From: Pisciglobus halotolerans | GTDB taxonomy: Bacteria; Bacillota; Bacilli; Lactobacillales; Carnobacteriaceae | Length of the DNA: 64,000 nt | Direction of reading: 5' to 3' | Assembly (NCBI RefSeq): GCF_900113675.1 | Contig: NZ_FOQE01000006.1 | Span: 1-64,000, forward strand | Shown: one piece after another, positions 56,435 through 64,000 of the stretch | Layout of the letters: the number at the start of each line of letters is the position of its first letter | Numbering within the stretch: position 1 is the stretch's first letter | Notes under the pieces: model-generated | Told to the model about the DNA's origin: nothing | Seen by the model: the letters and a program-made list of their open reading frames with translations, nothing else | Database searches by the model: none | Made by a program: the position numbers and the translations under genes

Positions 56435-57604
56435 ATGATTGAATTTAAAAAAGTTTCAAAAGTATATGATGATTTTGTTGCTGTTGATGATCTAAATTTA
56501 AAGTTCAATGATGGAGAATTTATTTGTTTCATTGGGACAAGTGGAAGTGGGAAAACGACTTCGATGCGGATGATCAACCGTATGGAAGAACCATCTTCAG
56601 GACAAATTTTAATCGACAACGAAGATATCATGGATAAAAACCCCGTAGAATTAAGAAGAAGAATCGGTTATGTGATCCAACAAATCGGTTTAATGCCGCA
56701 TATGACAGTGTACGAAAATATTACACTTGTACCAAAATTACTGAAGTGGCCAGAAGAAAAAAAACGTGAGCGGGCAGAAAAACTGATCAGACGTGTTGAC
56801 CTTCCCTTAGAATTCTTAGATCGTTATCCACAGGAATTATCCGGCGGGCAGCAACAACGTATTGGTGTTATCCGTGCGCTTGCAGCTGACCAAGATATTA
56901 TTTTGATGGATGAACCATTTGGTGCTTTAGACCCGATCACAAGAGATGCTTTACAAGAATTGGTGAAACATCTTCAATCAGAAATGGGACGGACCGTTAT
57001 TTTTGTTACACATGATATGGATGAAGCAATCAAACTTGCAGACCGTATTGTGATCATGCAAAAAGGGAAAGTGGTTCAGTTTGATACGCCTGACAACATA
57101 CTGGCAAACCCAGCGAATCAGTTCGTTGAAGATTTCATTGGAGAAGACCGCTTGTTACAAGCTCGTCCTTCACTTCAAACAGTCGATCAAATTATGATCA
57201 AAGACCCTGTTAGTGTCACTCCTGGAAAAACATTGCAAGAAGCCATCAAGTTGATGCGGAACCGCAAAGTTGATACTTTATATGTTACCGATGACTCAGG
57301 TGTTCTTAAAGGTATCGTTGATCTTGAAGACTTCGATCGAAACCGTAGAAGAGCAACGAGTGTAGGAGATGTGATGTCTCCGGAAGTTTACTTTGTCCGC
57401 ACTGGTACGTTGTTAAGAGATACTGTACAACGTATTCTTAAACGGGGTTTCAAGAGTATCCCAGTTGTTGATGAAAAGGATCGTCTAATCGGACTGGTCA
57501 CTCGAAGCTCACTAGCCGAAATCGTTTATGATAATATTTGGGGCGATATGGATGACGCCAAAGATATTCCTCTTGAAACGACAGCAGTTTCAGAAGACCA
57601 GTAA
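56435..57604 (+). CDS. opuCA: Glycine betaine/carnitine/choline ABC transporter, ATP-binding protein
   Basis: This ATPase powers uptake of compatible solutes under osmotic stress. The 389-residue protein has Walker A GTSGSGKT, signature ELSGGQQQRIGVIRA, Walker B IILMDEPFGALDP and a C-terminal pair of CBS domains (about 250-370), the osmosensing feature of OpuCA/OpuA-type ATPases. AGAGGTG precedes the ATG. It heads a four-gene operon whose gene order matches opuCABCD. Confidence 0.93.
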   Translation: MIEFKKVSKVYDDFVAVDDLNLKFNDGEFICFIGTSGSGKTTSMRMINRMEEPSSGQILIDNEDIMDKNPVELRRRIGYVIQQIGLMPHMTVYENITLVPKLLKWPEEKKRERAEKLIRRVDLPLEFLDRYPQELSGGQQQRIGVIRALAADQDIILMDEPFGALDPITRDALQELVKHLQSEMGRTVIFVTHDMDEAIKLADRIVIMQKGKVVQFDTPDNILANPANQFVEDFIGEDRLLQARPSLQTVDQIMIKDPVSVTPGKTLQEAIKLMRNRKVDTLYVTDDSGVLKGIVDLEDFDRNRRRATSVGDVMSPEVYFVRTGTLLRDTVQRILKRGFKSIPVVDEKDRLIGLVTRSSLAEIVYDNIWGDMDDAKDIPLETTAVSEDQ

Positions 57605-57622
57605 TAGAAAGGATTGACGAAT

Positions 57623-58258
57623 ATGATAGACTTTTTATCACAAAACGGCTCACAAATGCTGCTGTTAACTTGGGAACATTTGTATATTTCAGCGATTTCC
57701 TTAGTTCTCGGAATCATTGTAGCTGTTCCACTTGGAATTTTGTTGACTAGATTTGATCGAGCAGCAACAGCTATTATTAGCATCATTACAATTCTACAGA
57801 CGATTCCTTCCCTTGCGTTGCTGGCTTTGATGATTCCTTTGTTTGGAATAGGAAAAGTACCTGCGATCGTCGCTTTGTTCTTATATTCTTTGATGCCGAT
57901 TTTACGGAATACGTATATTGGGATGAAGGGGGTAAAAGGTGACTTAGTAGATGCAGCTAAAGGAATGGGGATGACCAGCCTGCAATCTATTTTTACCGTC
58001 GAATTGCCTCAAGCTGCACCGGTCATTATGGCAGGCATTCGCTTATCAGGTGTTTATGTTGTTGCATGGGCAACGTTGGCTTCCTACATTGGCGGTGGCG
58101 GTTTAGGTGATTTTATTTTTAATGGATTAAATTTATATGTACCTGAGTTGATCATTGGAGGAACGATTCCCGTTACTTTGCTGGCTTTGCTAGTGGACTT
58201 CCTTTTGGGAAAAGTAGAACAAAAAGTTACTCCGATCAATTTGCGTGACGAGAGATAG
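57623..58258 (+). CDS. opuCB: Compatible-solute ABC transporter permease
   Basis: This 211-residue permease has about five to six membrane helices and the binding-protein-dependent transport motif AAKGMGMTSLQSIFTVELPQ that docks with the ATPase. ATG 57623 follows AAAGGA at nine bases; a TTG at 57614 directly after that site is too close. It pairs with OpuCD to form the channel. Confidence 0.92.
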   Translation: MIDFLSQNGSQMLLLTWEHLYISAISLVLGIIVAVPLGILLTRFDRAATAIISIITILQTIPSLALLALMIPLFGIGKVPAIVALFLYSLMPILRNTYIGMKGVKGDLVDAAKGMGMTSLQSIFTVELPQAAPVIMAGIRLSGVYVVAWATLASYIGGGGLGDFIFNGLNLYVPELIIGGTIPVTLLALLVDFLLGKVEQKVTPINLRDER

Positions 58259-58270
58259 GAGGACAGCAGA

Positions 58271-59215
58271 ATGAATTTGAAAAAAGAGATCAAATTAGTT
58301 TTTCTACTTTTTAGCGTCTTTCTATTGTCAGCTTGTTCTTTGCCGGGGCTAGGAGGAACAGGTGATCAAGAAGGAATCAAAATAGCCGGTTTAGCAACAA
58401 CTGAAGGACAAATTATGAGCTTTATAGTAGAAGGAATGATTGAGCATTACCTTGATGTAGATACGCAAGTGATTAATAACTTAGGATCTTCGTCTGTAAA
58501 TGAGCGTGCGCTGCTGAATGGAGATGCAGATGTTTCAGGTGTGAAATATACTGGAACTTCTTTGACAGGTGAACTGAACCAAGAACCGATCACTGATCCA
58601 GAACTGGCTTTAGAAAAAGTTATTGAAGGATTTGACAAGCAATTTAACCAAAAATGGTTCCCTTCTTATGGGTTTGCCAACTCTTATGCATTTATGGTGA
58701 CTCAAGAAACAGCTGAAAAGTATCATCTTGAAAAAATAAGCGACTTGGAACCATATGCCGATCAGTTGAACGCTGGAGCTGACACTTCATGGCTTAAACG
58801 TGAAGGAGACGGATATGCAGCCTTCTTAGATCTTTACAACTTTGACTTTAAACGTGTTTATCCAATGCAGATCGGATTAGTTTACGATGCTTTAGCAGCC
58901 GGCGAGATGGATATAGTGTTAGGGTACTCGACTGATGGAAGAATTGCTAGTTATGATCTTGTCGTATTAGAAGATGATCTAAACTTGTTCCCGCCATATG
59001 ATGCTAGTCCTGTTGCTACGAAAGAAATATTGGAAAAATATCCTGACTTGGAAGGCGTGCTCTTAAAACTTCAAGGACAGATCGATGACGAGCAAATGCA
59101 AAACTTGAACTATCAAGCAGATAATAATTTACTTGAACCTCAAGTTGTTGCCCAAGACTTTTTAAAAGAACACAACTTTTTTGAAGATGTTCAAACTAGT
59201 GAAGGAGGCGAATAA
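58271..59215 (+). CDS. opuCC: Compatible-solute-binding lipoprotein
   Basis: This 314-residue extracellular receptor binds the osmoprotectant. A signal peptide ends with lipobox LLSAC, giving lipidated C22. The OpuAC-type domain (about 35-305) follows, with INNLGSSSVNERALLNGDAD and WFPSYGFANSYAFMVTQE. Which solute (betaine, carnitine or choline) cannot be told from sequence. GATAGGAGGACAGC precedes the ATG. Confidence 0.92.
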   Translation: MNLKKEIKLVFLLFSVFLLSACSLPGLGGTGDQEGIKIAGLATTEGQIMSFIVEGMIEHYLDVDTQVINNLGSSSVNERALLNGDADVSGVKYTGTSLTGELNQEPITDPELALEKVIEGFDKQFNQKWFPSYGFANSYAFMVTQETAEKYHLEKISDLEPYADQLNAGADTSWLKREGDGYAAFLDLYNFDFKRVYPMQIGLVYDALAAGEMDIVLGYSTDGRIASYDLVVLEDDLNLFPPYDASPVATKEILEKYPDLEGVLLKLQGQIDDEQMQNLNYQADNNLLEPQVVAQDFLKEHNFFEDVQTSEGGE

Positions 59216-59217
59216 AG

Positions 59218-59901
59218 ATGGAAATTACAGATATGAGCCTTTTCAATCAACTGATCTACTATTTTTCTGAAAACGGGCAATATGTATTAAATCAATTTTT
59301 CCGTCATTTTCTGATGTCGATTTATGGTGTATTGTTTGCCGCTATTATTGGGATCCCATTAGGTTTTTGGATCTCTCGACATGGAAAATTAGCCAACTGG
59401 GTATTGGGGATCGCCAATGTCTTACAAACGATTCCTTCATTAGCGATGTTGTCCATCTTGATGTTAGGACTTGGATTAGGCGCTAATACTGTAGTAGCGA
59501 CTATTTTTCTCTATTCCTTACTGCCTATTTTGAAAAACACTTATGCTGGTGTTCGAAGTGTTGATGAAAACTTACTAGACAGCGGAAAAGGAATGGGGAT
59601 GACGCGAAGCCAAGTAACAAGAATGGTTGAACTGCCTTTAGCTTTATCCGTCATTATGGGCGGTATCCGTAATGCTCTTGTAGTTGGGATCGGAATTGCT
59701 GCAATAGGAACGTTTATTGGGGCTGGCGGTTTAGGAGATATTATCACAAGAGGGGTCAATGCAACAGATGGAGGTGCCATTATTTTAGCTGGAGCGATAC
59801 CGACAGCTTTGATGGCCGTTATTTCAGATATTATTCTTGGTTGGATCGAAAAGAAATTGGATCCTACACGGTCTACTCGTTTTTCTGGAAGAAAAGAATA
59901 A
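59218..59901 (+). CDS. opuCD: Compatible-solute ABC transporter permease
   Basis: This 227-residue permease has about six membrane helices and the coupling motif GKGMGMTRSQVTRMVELPLA. It is paralogous to OpuCB. The start is two bases after opuCC, behind GGAGGCG. The operon ends in a long bidirectional terminator shared with the convergent YolD-like gene. Confidence 0.92.
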   Translation: MEITDMSLFNQLIYYFSENGQYVLNQFFRHFLMSIYGVLFAAIIGIPLGFWISRHGKLANWVLGIANVLQTIPSLAMLSILMLGLGLGANTVVATIFLYSLLPILKNTYAGVRSVDENLLDSGKGMGMTRSQVTRMVELPLALSVIMGGIRNALVVGIGIAAIGTFIGAGGLGDIITRGVNATDGGAIILAGAIPTALMAVISDIILGWIEKKLDPTRSTRFSGRKE

Positions 59902-59962
59902 TCCATTTGTTTCATAGATTCCAATACAGTGGCGAAAGTAGTCAAGTAGAGAAACGCTAACG

Positions 59963-60032
59963 AAAAAGGAATCAGATTTGATGTACGGTGCTTAAATGCG
60001 GCACCAAAGTCATCAAATCTGATTCCTTTTTT
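59963..60032. terminator. Bidirectional terminator, opuC / YolD-like gene
   Basis: A 21-bp perfect stem (59963-59983 with 60010-60030; core GGAATCAGATTTGATG) has A-run and T-run flanks. A small GGTGC/GCACC hairpin sits in its loop. Confidence 0.9.
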
Positions 60033-60066
60033 AATGGCAAAGATAAAAAAAGAATAATTTTCAACC

Positions 60067-60405
60067 TTATACGGCCACATTTTCAGCAAGGCGTATGTAG
60101 CGGATATCAGCAAGATTGATCAAAGCGGTTGTTTTTTGATCAGGATTTTCTAAAACAATTCTTTTATCCTCATCTACTGCTGCAGTGACTGTTCCATAAT
60201 ATTCATAAAAGTGATTCATATTTTGTTTGTCTGATATTTGAATAATAACTAATGATGATCTTTGAAAGGCTTGGTTTAGGAAAAAGCGGATTTGATAAAG
60301 TGGCATCTGAGAGAGTGGCTTTTCAGTATGGATTTCTTTTACCAATTGTTTCGTTTTTTGAAAAAAAGTAACTGTTGTGTTTTTAACAGCATTCGATCTA
60401 GACAT
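60067..60405 (-). CDS. YolD-like protein, LexA-controlled
   Basis: This 112-residue protein has a basic helical N-terminal half and a C-terminal beta-rich segment (about 65-108) with YYGTVTAAVDEDKRIVLENP and INLADIRYIRL. The pattern resembles YolD-like (PF08863) proteins, which are often encoded beside Y-family DNA polymerases (UvrX/UmuC type) and induced by DNA damage. No polymerase gene is adjacent here. ATG 60405 follows GGAGG at eight bases; a TTG at 60420 precedes that site. Two LexA boxes in its promoter support the assignment. The molecular function is unknown. Confidence 0.7.
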   Translation of the reverse strand: MSRSNAVKNTTVTFFQKTKQLVKEIHTEKPLSQMPLYQIRFFLNQAFQRSSLVIIQISDKQNMNHFYEYYGTVTAAVDEDKRIVLENPDQKTTALINLADIRYIRLAENVAV

Positions 60406-60417
60406 TTTCCGTTCCTC

Positions 60418-60468
60418 CAAACGTTTGTTCGTTGCTCTTATTATACGAACAAACGTTCAAAAATGCAA
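60418..60468 (-). promoter_or_regulatory. SOS promoter of the YolD-like gene with two LexA boxes
   Basis: On the minus strand, TTGCAT (60463-60468), 17 bp and TATAAT (60440-60445). Box 1, CGAACAAACGTTCA (60446-60459), fills most of the spacer. Box 2, CAAACGTTTGTTCG (60418-60431), lies over the start region. Both fit CGAAC-N4-GTTCG with one mismatch. Together they form a 12-bp perfect inverted repeat around the -10. Confidence 0.85.
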
Positions 60469-60568
60469 GAGCTTTACAGCTTTTATTTTTTAAAAGACAG
60501 AAAGGTATAAAATGGCTTGTACTGATTTGCAAAAGTCTTGAAAATCCCGTTGTCAACGCTTTTATATC

Positions 60569-60607
60569 GAAAACGAGATTGACATCGTTTTCTATTTTTG
60601 ATAAATT
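60569..60607 (+). promoter_or_regulatory. ntp operon promoter with inverted repeat over the -35
   Basis: TTGACA (60579-60584), 17 bp and TGA-TAAATT (-10 at 60602-60607), a strong promoter. GAAAACGA (60569-60576) and TCGTTTTC (60585-60592) are a perfect 8-bp inverted repeat with eight-base spacer centred on the -35, a likely operator. Confidence 0.75.
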
Positions 60608-60634
60608 AGGAGTAGTTAAATAATAAAAACGGTT

Positions 60635-60702
60635 GGGCATTAGCTTTCAAGGTATTTTCTTCTGGGGTGAGGAGAAATTTGATAAGATAATGCCCTTTTT
60701 TC
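60635..60702 (+). terminator. Intrinsic terminator in the ntp leader (attenuator)
   Basis: GGGCATTA (60635-60642) pairs with TAATGCCC (60688-60695), followed by TTTTTT. Inner helices CTTTCAA/TTGATAAG (one bulge) and ATTTTCTTC/GAGGAGAAAT extend it. It lies between the promoter and the first gene, so transcription must be antiterminated, or it leaks, for the V-ATPase to be made. Confidence 0.8.
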
Positions 60703-60726
60703 GTTTTAAGCAAAGGAGGTGCTGAA

Positions 60727-61053
60727 ATGGGATTGGAAGCAGTTGAATATGTGAAAGAGGCTGAAGAAAGAATAGAAGAGCTGAAAAAAGAAACTGATAA
60801 GAAAGCAGCAGATGTTCTTTCTGAAGCTGAACAAACAATCCAACAAAAGAGAGATCGTTTAAATCAAGAACTTGCTGAATATCGAGATGCAAAGGGAAAA
60901 GAATTTGCACATCAATTGAACCAAGATCAAGAGCAAGAAAATATGCAATTGACTCAGGATATACGACAAATGGAAGAAACAGTCGATAAAAACACAAATG
61001 ATGTGGTTAACGATATAGTGAAGGTGGTGGTTAAACGCTATGGCAATAGCTAA
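60727..61053 (+). CDS. ntpF: V-type Na+-ATPase peripheral-stalk subunit (NtpF, subunit G/H)
   Basis: This 108-residue, highly charged coiled-coil protein forms the peripheral stalk with NtpE. Heptad-rich sequence runs from residue 5 to 95 (EYVKEAEERIEELKKETDKK). Its first place in ntpF-I-K-E matches the Enterococcus hirae ntp operon. AAAGGAGGTG precedes the ATG. It overlaps ntpI by 14 bases. Confidence 0.9.
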   Translation: MGLEAVEYVKEAEERIEELKKETDKKAADVLSEAEQTIQQKRDRLNQELAEYRDAKGKEFAHQLNQDQEQENMQLTQDIRQMEETVDKNTNDVVNDIVKVVVKRYGNS

Positions 61054-62995
61054 AATGAAACAAATCACTTTACTGGCAGAACAAAGCCGTAAAGATCAAC
61101 TGTTGAAAGCCGTGCAGGAACTGCAAAAGCTAGAATTGTTTGATTTATCGACTCTAGAAGAAAATGAGCTGCTCCAATACTATTCTCAAGAAACGCACCC
61201 TAAAAAACGCAGTGAGTATGAAGAAAAATTGAAAGACGTGCAGAGCACGCTAGCTTATCTTTCACAATATGTCCCACAACCAGGTCTATTGAAAAAGATG
61301 AAACAAGGAAGAAAAGAGTTGACGCTGAAAGAACTTGAACAACAAGTACAGCATTTTTCTAGTGATGAAGTTGTTGGAGAAGTAAAAGCTTTAGAAAAGC
61401 AAATCACGTCTTTAAATCAAAAAAGAAAAGAATTGACAGATGCCGAAAATTATTTGCGAAACTGGGAAGCGCTAGATTTTAACCCGAATGATTTAAAAAC
61501 ATTCAAGGCAACAACTGGAAGACTAGGAATCGTTCCTTCTGGAAATGTACTTGCGTTTAAAGAGGCGATCAAAGATGTTGGATCAGCTTATCTGGAAGAA
61601 ATTTTCCAGCATAGAGATGAAGCAGCTTACTTAGTGATCACACCAGCGGAACATTTTGAAGACGTGGAGAAAGTATTGAAGAAATACCAATTCACAAATG
61701 TAAATTATCCTTATGCGTCTAAACCAGATGAAGAATTAAAAAAAATTCTGGCTTCAAAAAAGGCGCTTGATAAAAATGAAAAAGACATAAAGGATCGTCT
61801 GCGTCAATTCAAAACATCCATCACTGATTTAGAGTTGACTGAAGAGTATTATTACAATTTAGTCCAACGCGAGAATGCAAAAGTGTTGTTGATGAATGGA
61901 ACAAACCTGTTTATTTTGAATGGATGGTTAGAAGAAGAGCAAGTGTCTTCTTTGAAAAGCTTGTTGACCGAAGAACTGGGCGAAGAACATTATGCGATCA
62001 TCGATGATGAAATCAAAATGAAAGATTATGATGCTGTTCCAGTGGTGCTGAAAAACAATGCGTTAGTCGAACCTTTCGAAAGTGTTACTGAAATGTACAG
62101 TCTGCCGAAATACAATGACATCGACCCCACACCTCATATGACGCCATTTTATTTGGTTTTCTTTGGGATGATGAGTGCTGACTTTGGATATGGATTATTG
62201 TTGTGGCTTGGTTCACTTGTGGCATTGAAAGGACTCAATCTAGACCGTGGAGCAAGAAGATTTATTAAATTCTTCCATTTGCTTTCTTATGCAGTAATGG
62301 TTTGGGGACTGATCTATGGCAGCTTCTTAGGATATACTATGCCCATTCAGCTTCTCTCAACAACAGATGATGTGATTACCATATTACTGTTATCAGTTGT
62401 TTTTGGATTTATCCAAATGGTGTATGGGCTGTTCTTGAATGGAAAAATCAAATGGCAGCAAGAGCAAAGAGCATCGAGCTACATTGATGGAACAGCTTGG
62501 GCTGGTATATTGATCGGTATTGCATTACTGGTTGTTGATATGATGGTTTACAGCAATCCTGTCTTAAGAATGGCTAGCTATCTGCTCATCGGCGTAAACG
62601 TGGTTGGTATTCTTGCCATTTCTACATTGGCTTCGAAGAATAAAGGACTAGGTTTTGCGCTAGGTCTTTATAACTTGTACGGTGTGACAGGTTATGTCGG
62701 CGACCTTGTTAGTTATACTCGACTGATGGCATTAGGTGTATCCGGCGGAAGTATCGCGTTAGCGTTTAACATGATTGTTGATTTTCTTCCGCCAATCGCT
62801 AAGTTTACAGTGGGTATCCTACTCTTTGTCTTCTTGCATGCATTAAATATGTTCCTCACTTACTTGAGTGCATATGTGCATACAGCACGTTTGCAATACG
62901 TCGAATTCTTTGGGAAATTTTATGAAGGTGGCGGAAGAGCTTTGCAACCATTGAAGACACTTGAAAAAAATATTTATCTTAAACAAGAAAAATAA
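61040..62995 (+). CDS. ntpI: V-type Na+-ATPase membrane subunit a (NtpI)
   Basis: NtpI is the stator subunit that gives ions access to the rotor ring. The 651-residue protein has a soluble, coiled-coil-rich N-terminal half (1-330) and a C-terminal domain with about seven to eight membrane helices, beginning near PFYLVFFGMMSADFGYGLLL. The helix with GDLVSYTRLMALGVSGGSIA carries the conserved Arg needed for ion transfer. The start overlaps ntpF out of frame. Confidence 0.95.
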   Translation: MAIAKMKQITLLAEQSRKDQLLKAVQELQKLELFDLSTLEENELLQYYSQETHPKKRSEYEEKLKDVQSTLAYLSQYVPQPGLLKKMKQGRKELTLKELEQQVQHFSSDEVVGEVKALEKQITSLNQKRKELTDAENYLRNWEALDFNPNDLKTFKATTGRLGIVPSGNVLAFKEAIKDVGSAYLEEIFQHRDEAAYLVITPAEHFEDVEKVLKKYQFTNVNYPYASKPDEELKKILASKKALDKNEKDIKDRLRQFKTSITDLELTEEYYYNLVQRENAKVLLMNGTNLFILNGWLEEEQVSSLKSLLTEELGEEHYAIIDDEIKMKDYDAVPVVLKNNALVEPFESVTEMYSLPKYNDIDPTPHMTPFYLVFFGMMSADFGYGLLLWLGSLVALKGLNLDRGARRFIKFFHLLSYAVMVWGLIYGSFLGYTMPIQLLSTTDDVITILLLSVVFGFIQMVYGLFLNGKIKWQQEQRASSYIDGTAWAGILIGIALLVVDMMVYSNPVLRMASYLLIGVNVVGILAISTLASKNKGLGFALGLYNLYGVTGYVGDLVSYTRLMALGVSGGSIALAFNMIVDFLPPIAKFTVGILLFVFLHALNMFLTYLSAYVHTARLQYVEFFGKFYEGGGRALQPLKTLEKNIYLKQEK

Positions 62996-63505
<510 letters not shown>

Positions 63506-63549
63506 TCATTCATTCTAATTAAACGACAAAAAAAGAATGGAGGGACATT

Positions 63550-64000
63550 ATGGCAGAGTTGAAGTTGCTTACGGATCGATTGATTGAAAATAAAAGGTTA
63601 GAGATGCAAAAAAAGATTCAAGAAGCTCAAGCCCAAGCTGCTGAAAAAGTAGCAGAAACTGAAAAAGCGCTAGAGGAAGACAAGCTGCATAAAAGTGCTC
63701 AAATCGATCAACAATTACAAACCCAATACGAACAAGACAAAAATGCTTTAGCTGTTAAAAAGAGAAACCAGTTGCTTGCAGAGAAACAAAAAGCACTCAC
63801 ACTGGTATTTGACCAAGCAAAAGCACAAATGGAAAATTGGGATGATACTCAATTTAAAGCTTTTTTACTCGGTGTTCTACAGCAATTTGAAGCAGATGAA
63901 GGAATAACACTAGTGTTAGGTGAAAAGTCAACGGACAAATTGACAGCTGACTGGCTGAAAGAAGAAACAGCAGATCTTTATCCTATCGACTTGTCGAAAG
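63550..64000 (+). CDS. ntpE: V-type ATPase subunit E (NtpE), partial
   Basis: The first 150 codons of subunit E are present; the window ends mid-gene. It starts MAELKLLTDRLIENKRLEMQ and is a long Glu/Lys/Gln-rich helix to about residue 85, then a globular C-terminal domain begins (FDQAKAQMENWDD). It forms the peripheral stalk with NtpF. AATGGAGGGAC precedes the ATG, 44 bases after ntpK. Confidence 0.9.
   Translation, partial: MAELKLLTDRLIENKRLEMQKKIQEAQAQAAEKVAETEKALEEDKLHKSAQIDQQLQTQYEQDKNALAVKKRNQLLAEKQKALTLVFDQAKAQMENWDDTQFKAFLLGVLQQFEADEGITLVLGEKSTDKLTADWLKEETADLYPIDLSK

Noticed and set aside
60551-60564. cre-like CcpA site (TGTCAACGCTTTTA) upstream of the ntp promoter
   Set aside because: Two mismatches at conserved positions; too weak to call.

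Overview
The window reads as ordinary chromosome of a low-GC Firmicute of the order Lactobacillales, most likely a Carnobacterium-like or Enterococcus-like bacterium. The reasons are gene content and order: liaFSR, a T-box-controlled alaS followed by ireB-ruvX-DUF1292-mltG-udk-greA, rpoY-rnjA, a pdhABCD operon, typA-ftsW-pyc-ylb genes, and the start of an Enterococcus-type Na+ V-ATPase (ntp) operon. The genus is an inference; no rRNA gene is present to fix it.

Layout. 1-1595: an insertion sequence with an intact transposase, its left end at the window edge. 1.7-9.8 kb: yitT, then T-box-alaS, ireB-ruvX-DUF1292, mltG, udk and greA. 10-12.5 kb: the cell-envelope stress system liaFSR. 12.6-18.2 kb: a HesB-like gene, rpoY-rnjA (minus strand), a HAD phosphatase, def (minus) and gdhA. 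18.2-24.2 kb: an AT-rich non-coding stretch and the pyruvate dehydrogenase operon. 24.6-33 kb: a UPF0223 gene, an inositol-monophosphatase-family gene, typA, ftsW and pyc. 33-41.7 kb: a CAP protein, ylbG, rsmD, coaD, a SepM/YlbL protease, competence genes comEA-comEB-comEC, and holA. 41.8-47.3 kb: rpsT, uvrB, rpsO, pnp. 48.1-53.2 kb: asd-dapA-rnjB, then HD-domain and GNAT genes. 53.4-56 kb: a TPP riboswitch with thiT, then cls. 56.4-59.9 kb: an OpuC-type compatible-solute transporter. 60.0-60.4 kb: a small LexA-box-controlled YolD-like gene (minus). 60.5-64 kb: the V-ATPase operon (ntpF-I-K-E, cut by the window end).

Most genes are housekeeping. The unusual content is mainly between genes: (i) three ~282-bp copies of a MITE-like structured repeat (24259-24539, 47332-47613, 54182-54463) with terminal inverted repeats and apparent target duplications, two of them between a gene and its terminator; (ii) a ~109-nt hairpin leader on pnp; (iii) two LexA boxes flanking the -10 of a stand-alone YolD-like gene, and another in the uvrB promoter; (iv) twin palindromes 32 bp apart at the opuC promoter; (v) an intrinsic terminator inside the ntp leader with an inverted repeat over the -35; (vi) a hairpin between the TPP riboswitch and thiT that covers the Shine-Dalgarno and ends in a U-run. 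No CRISPR array, tRNA, rRNA, prophage or obvious defence system was seen. Where an upstream start lies in a promoter, terminator or ribosome-binding site, the start chosen here is the one with proper Shine-Dalgarno spacing.
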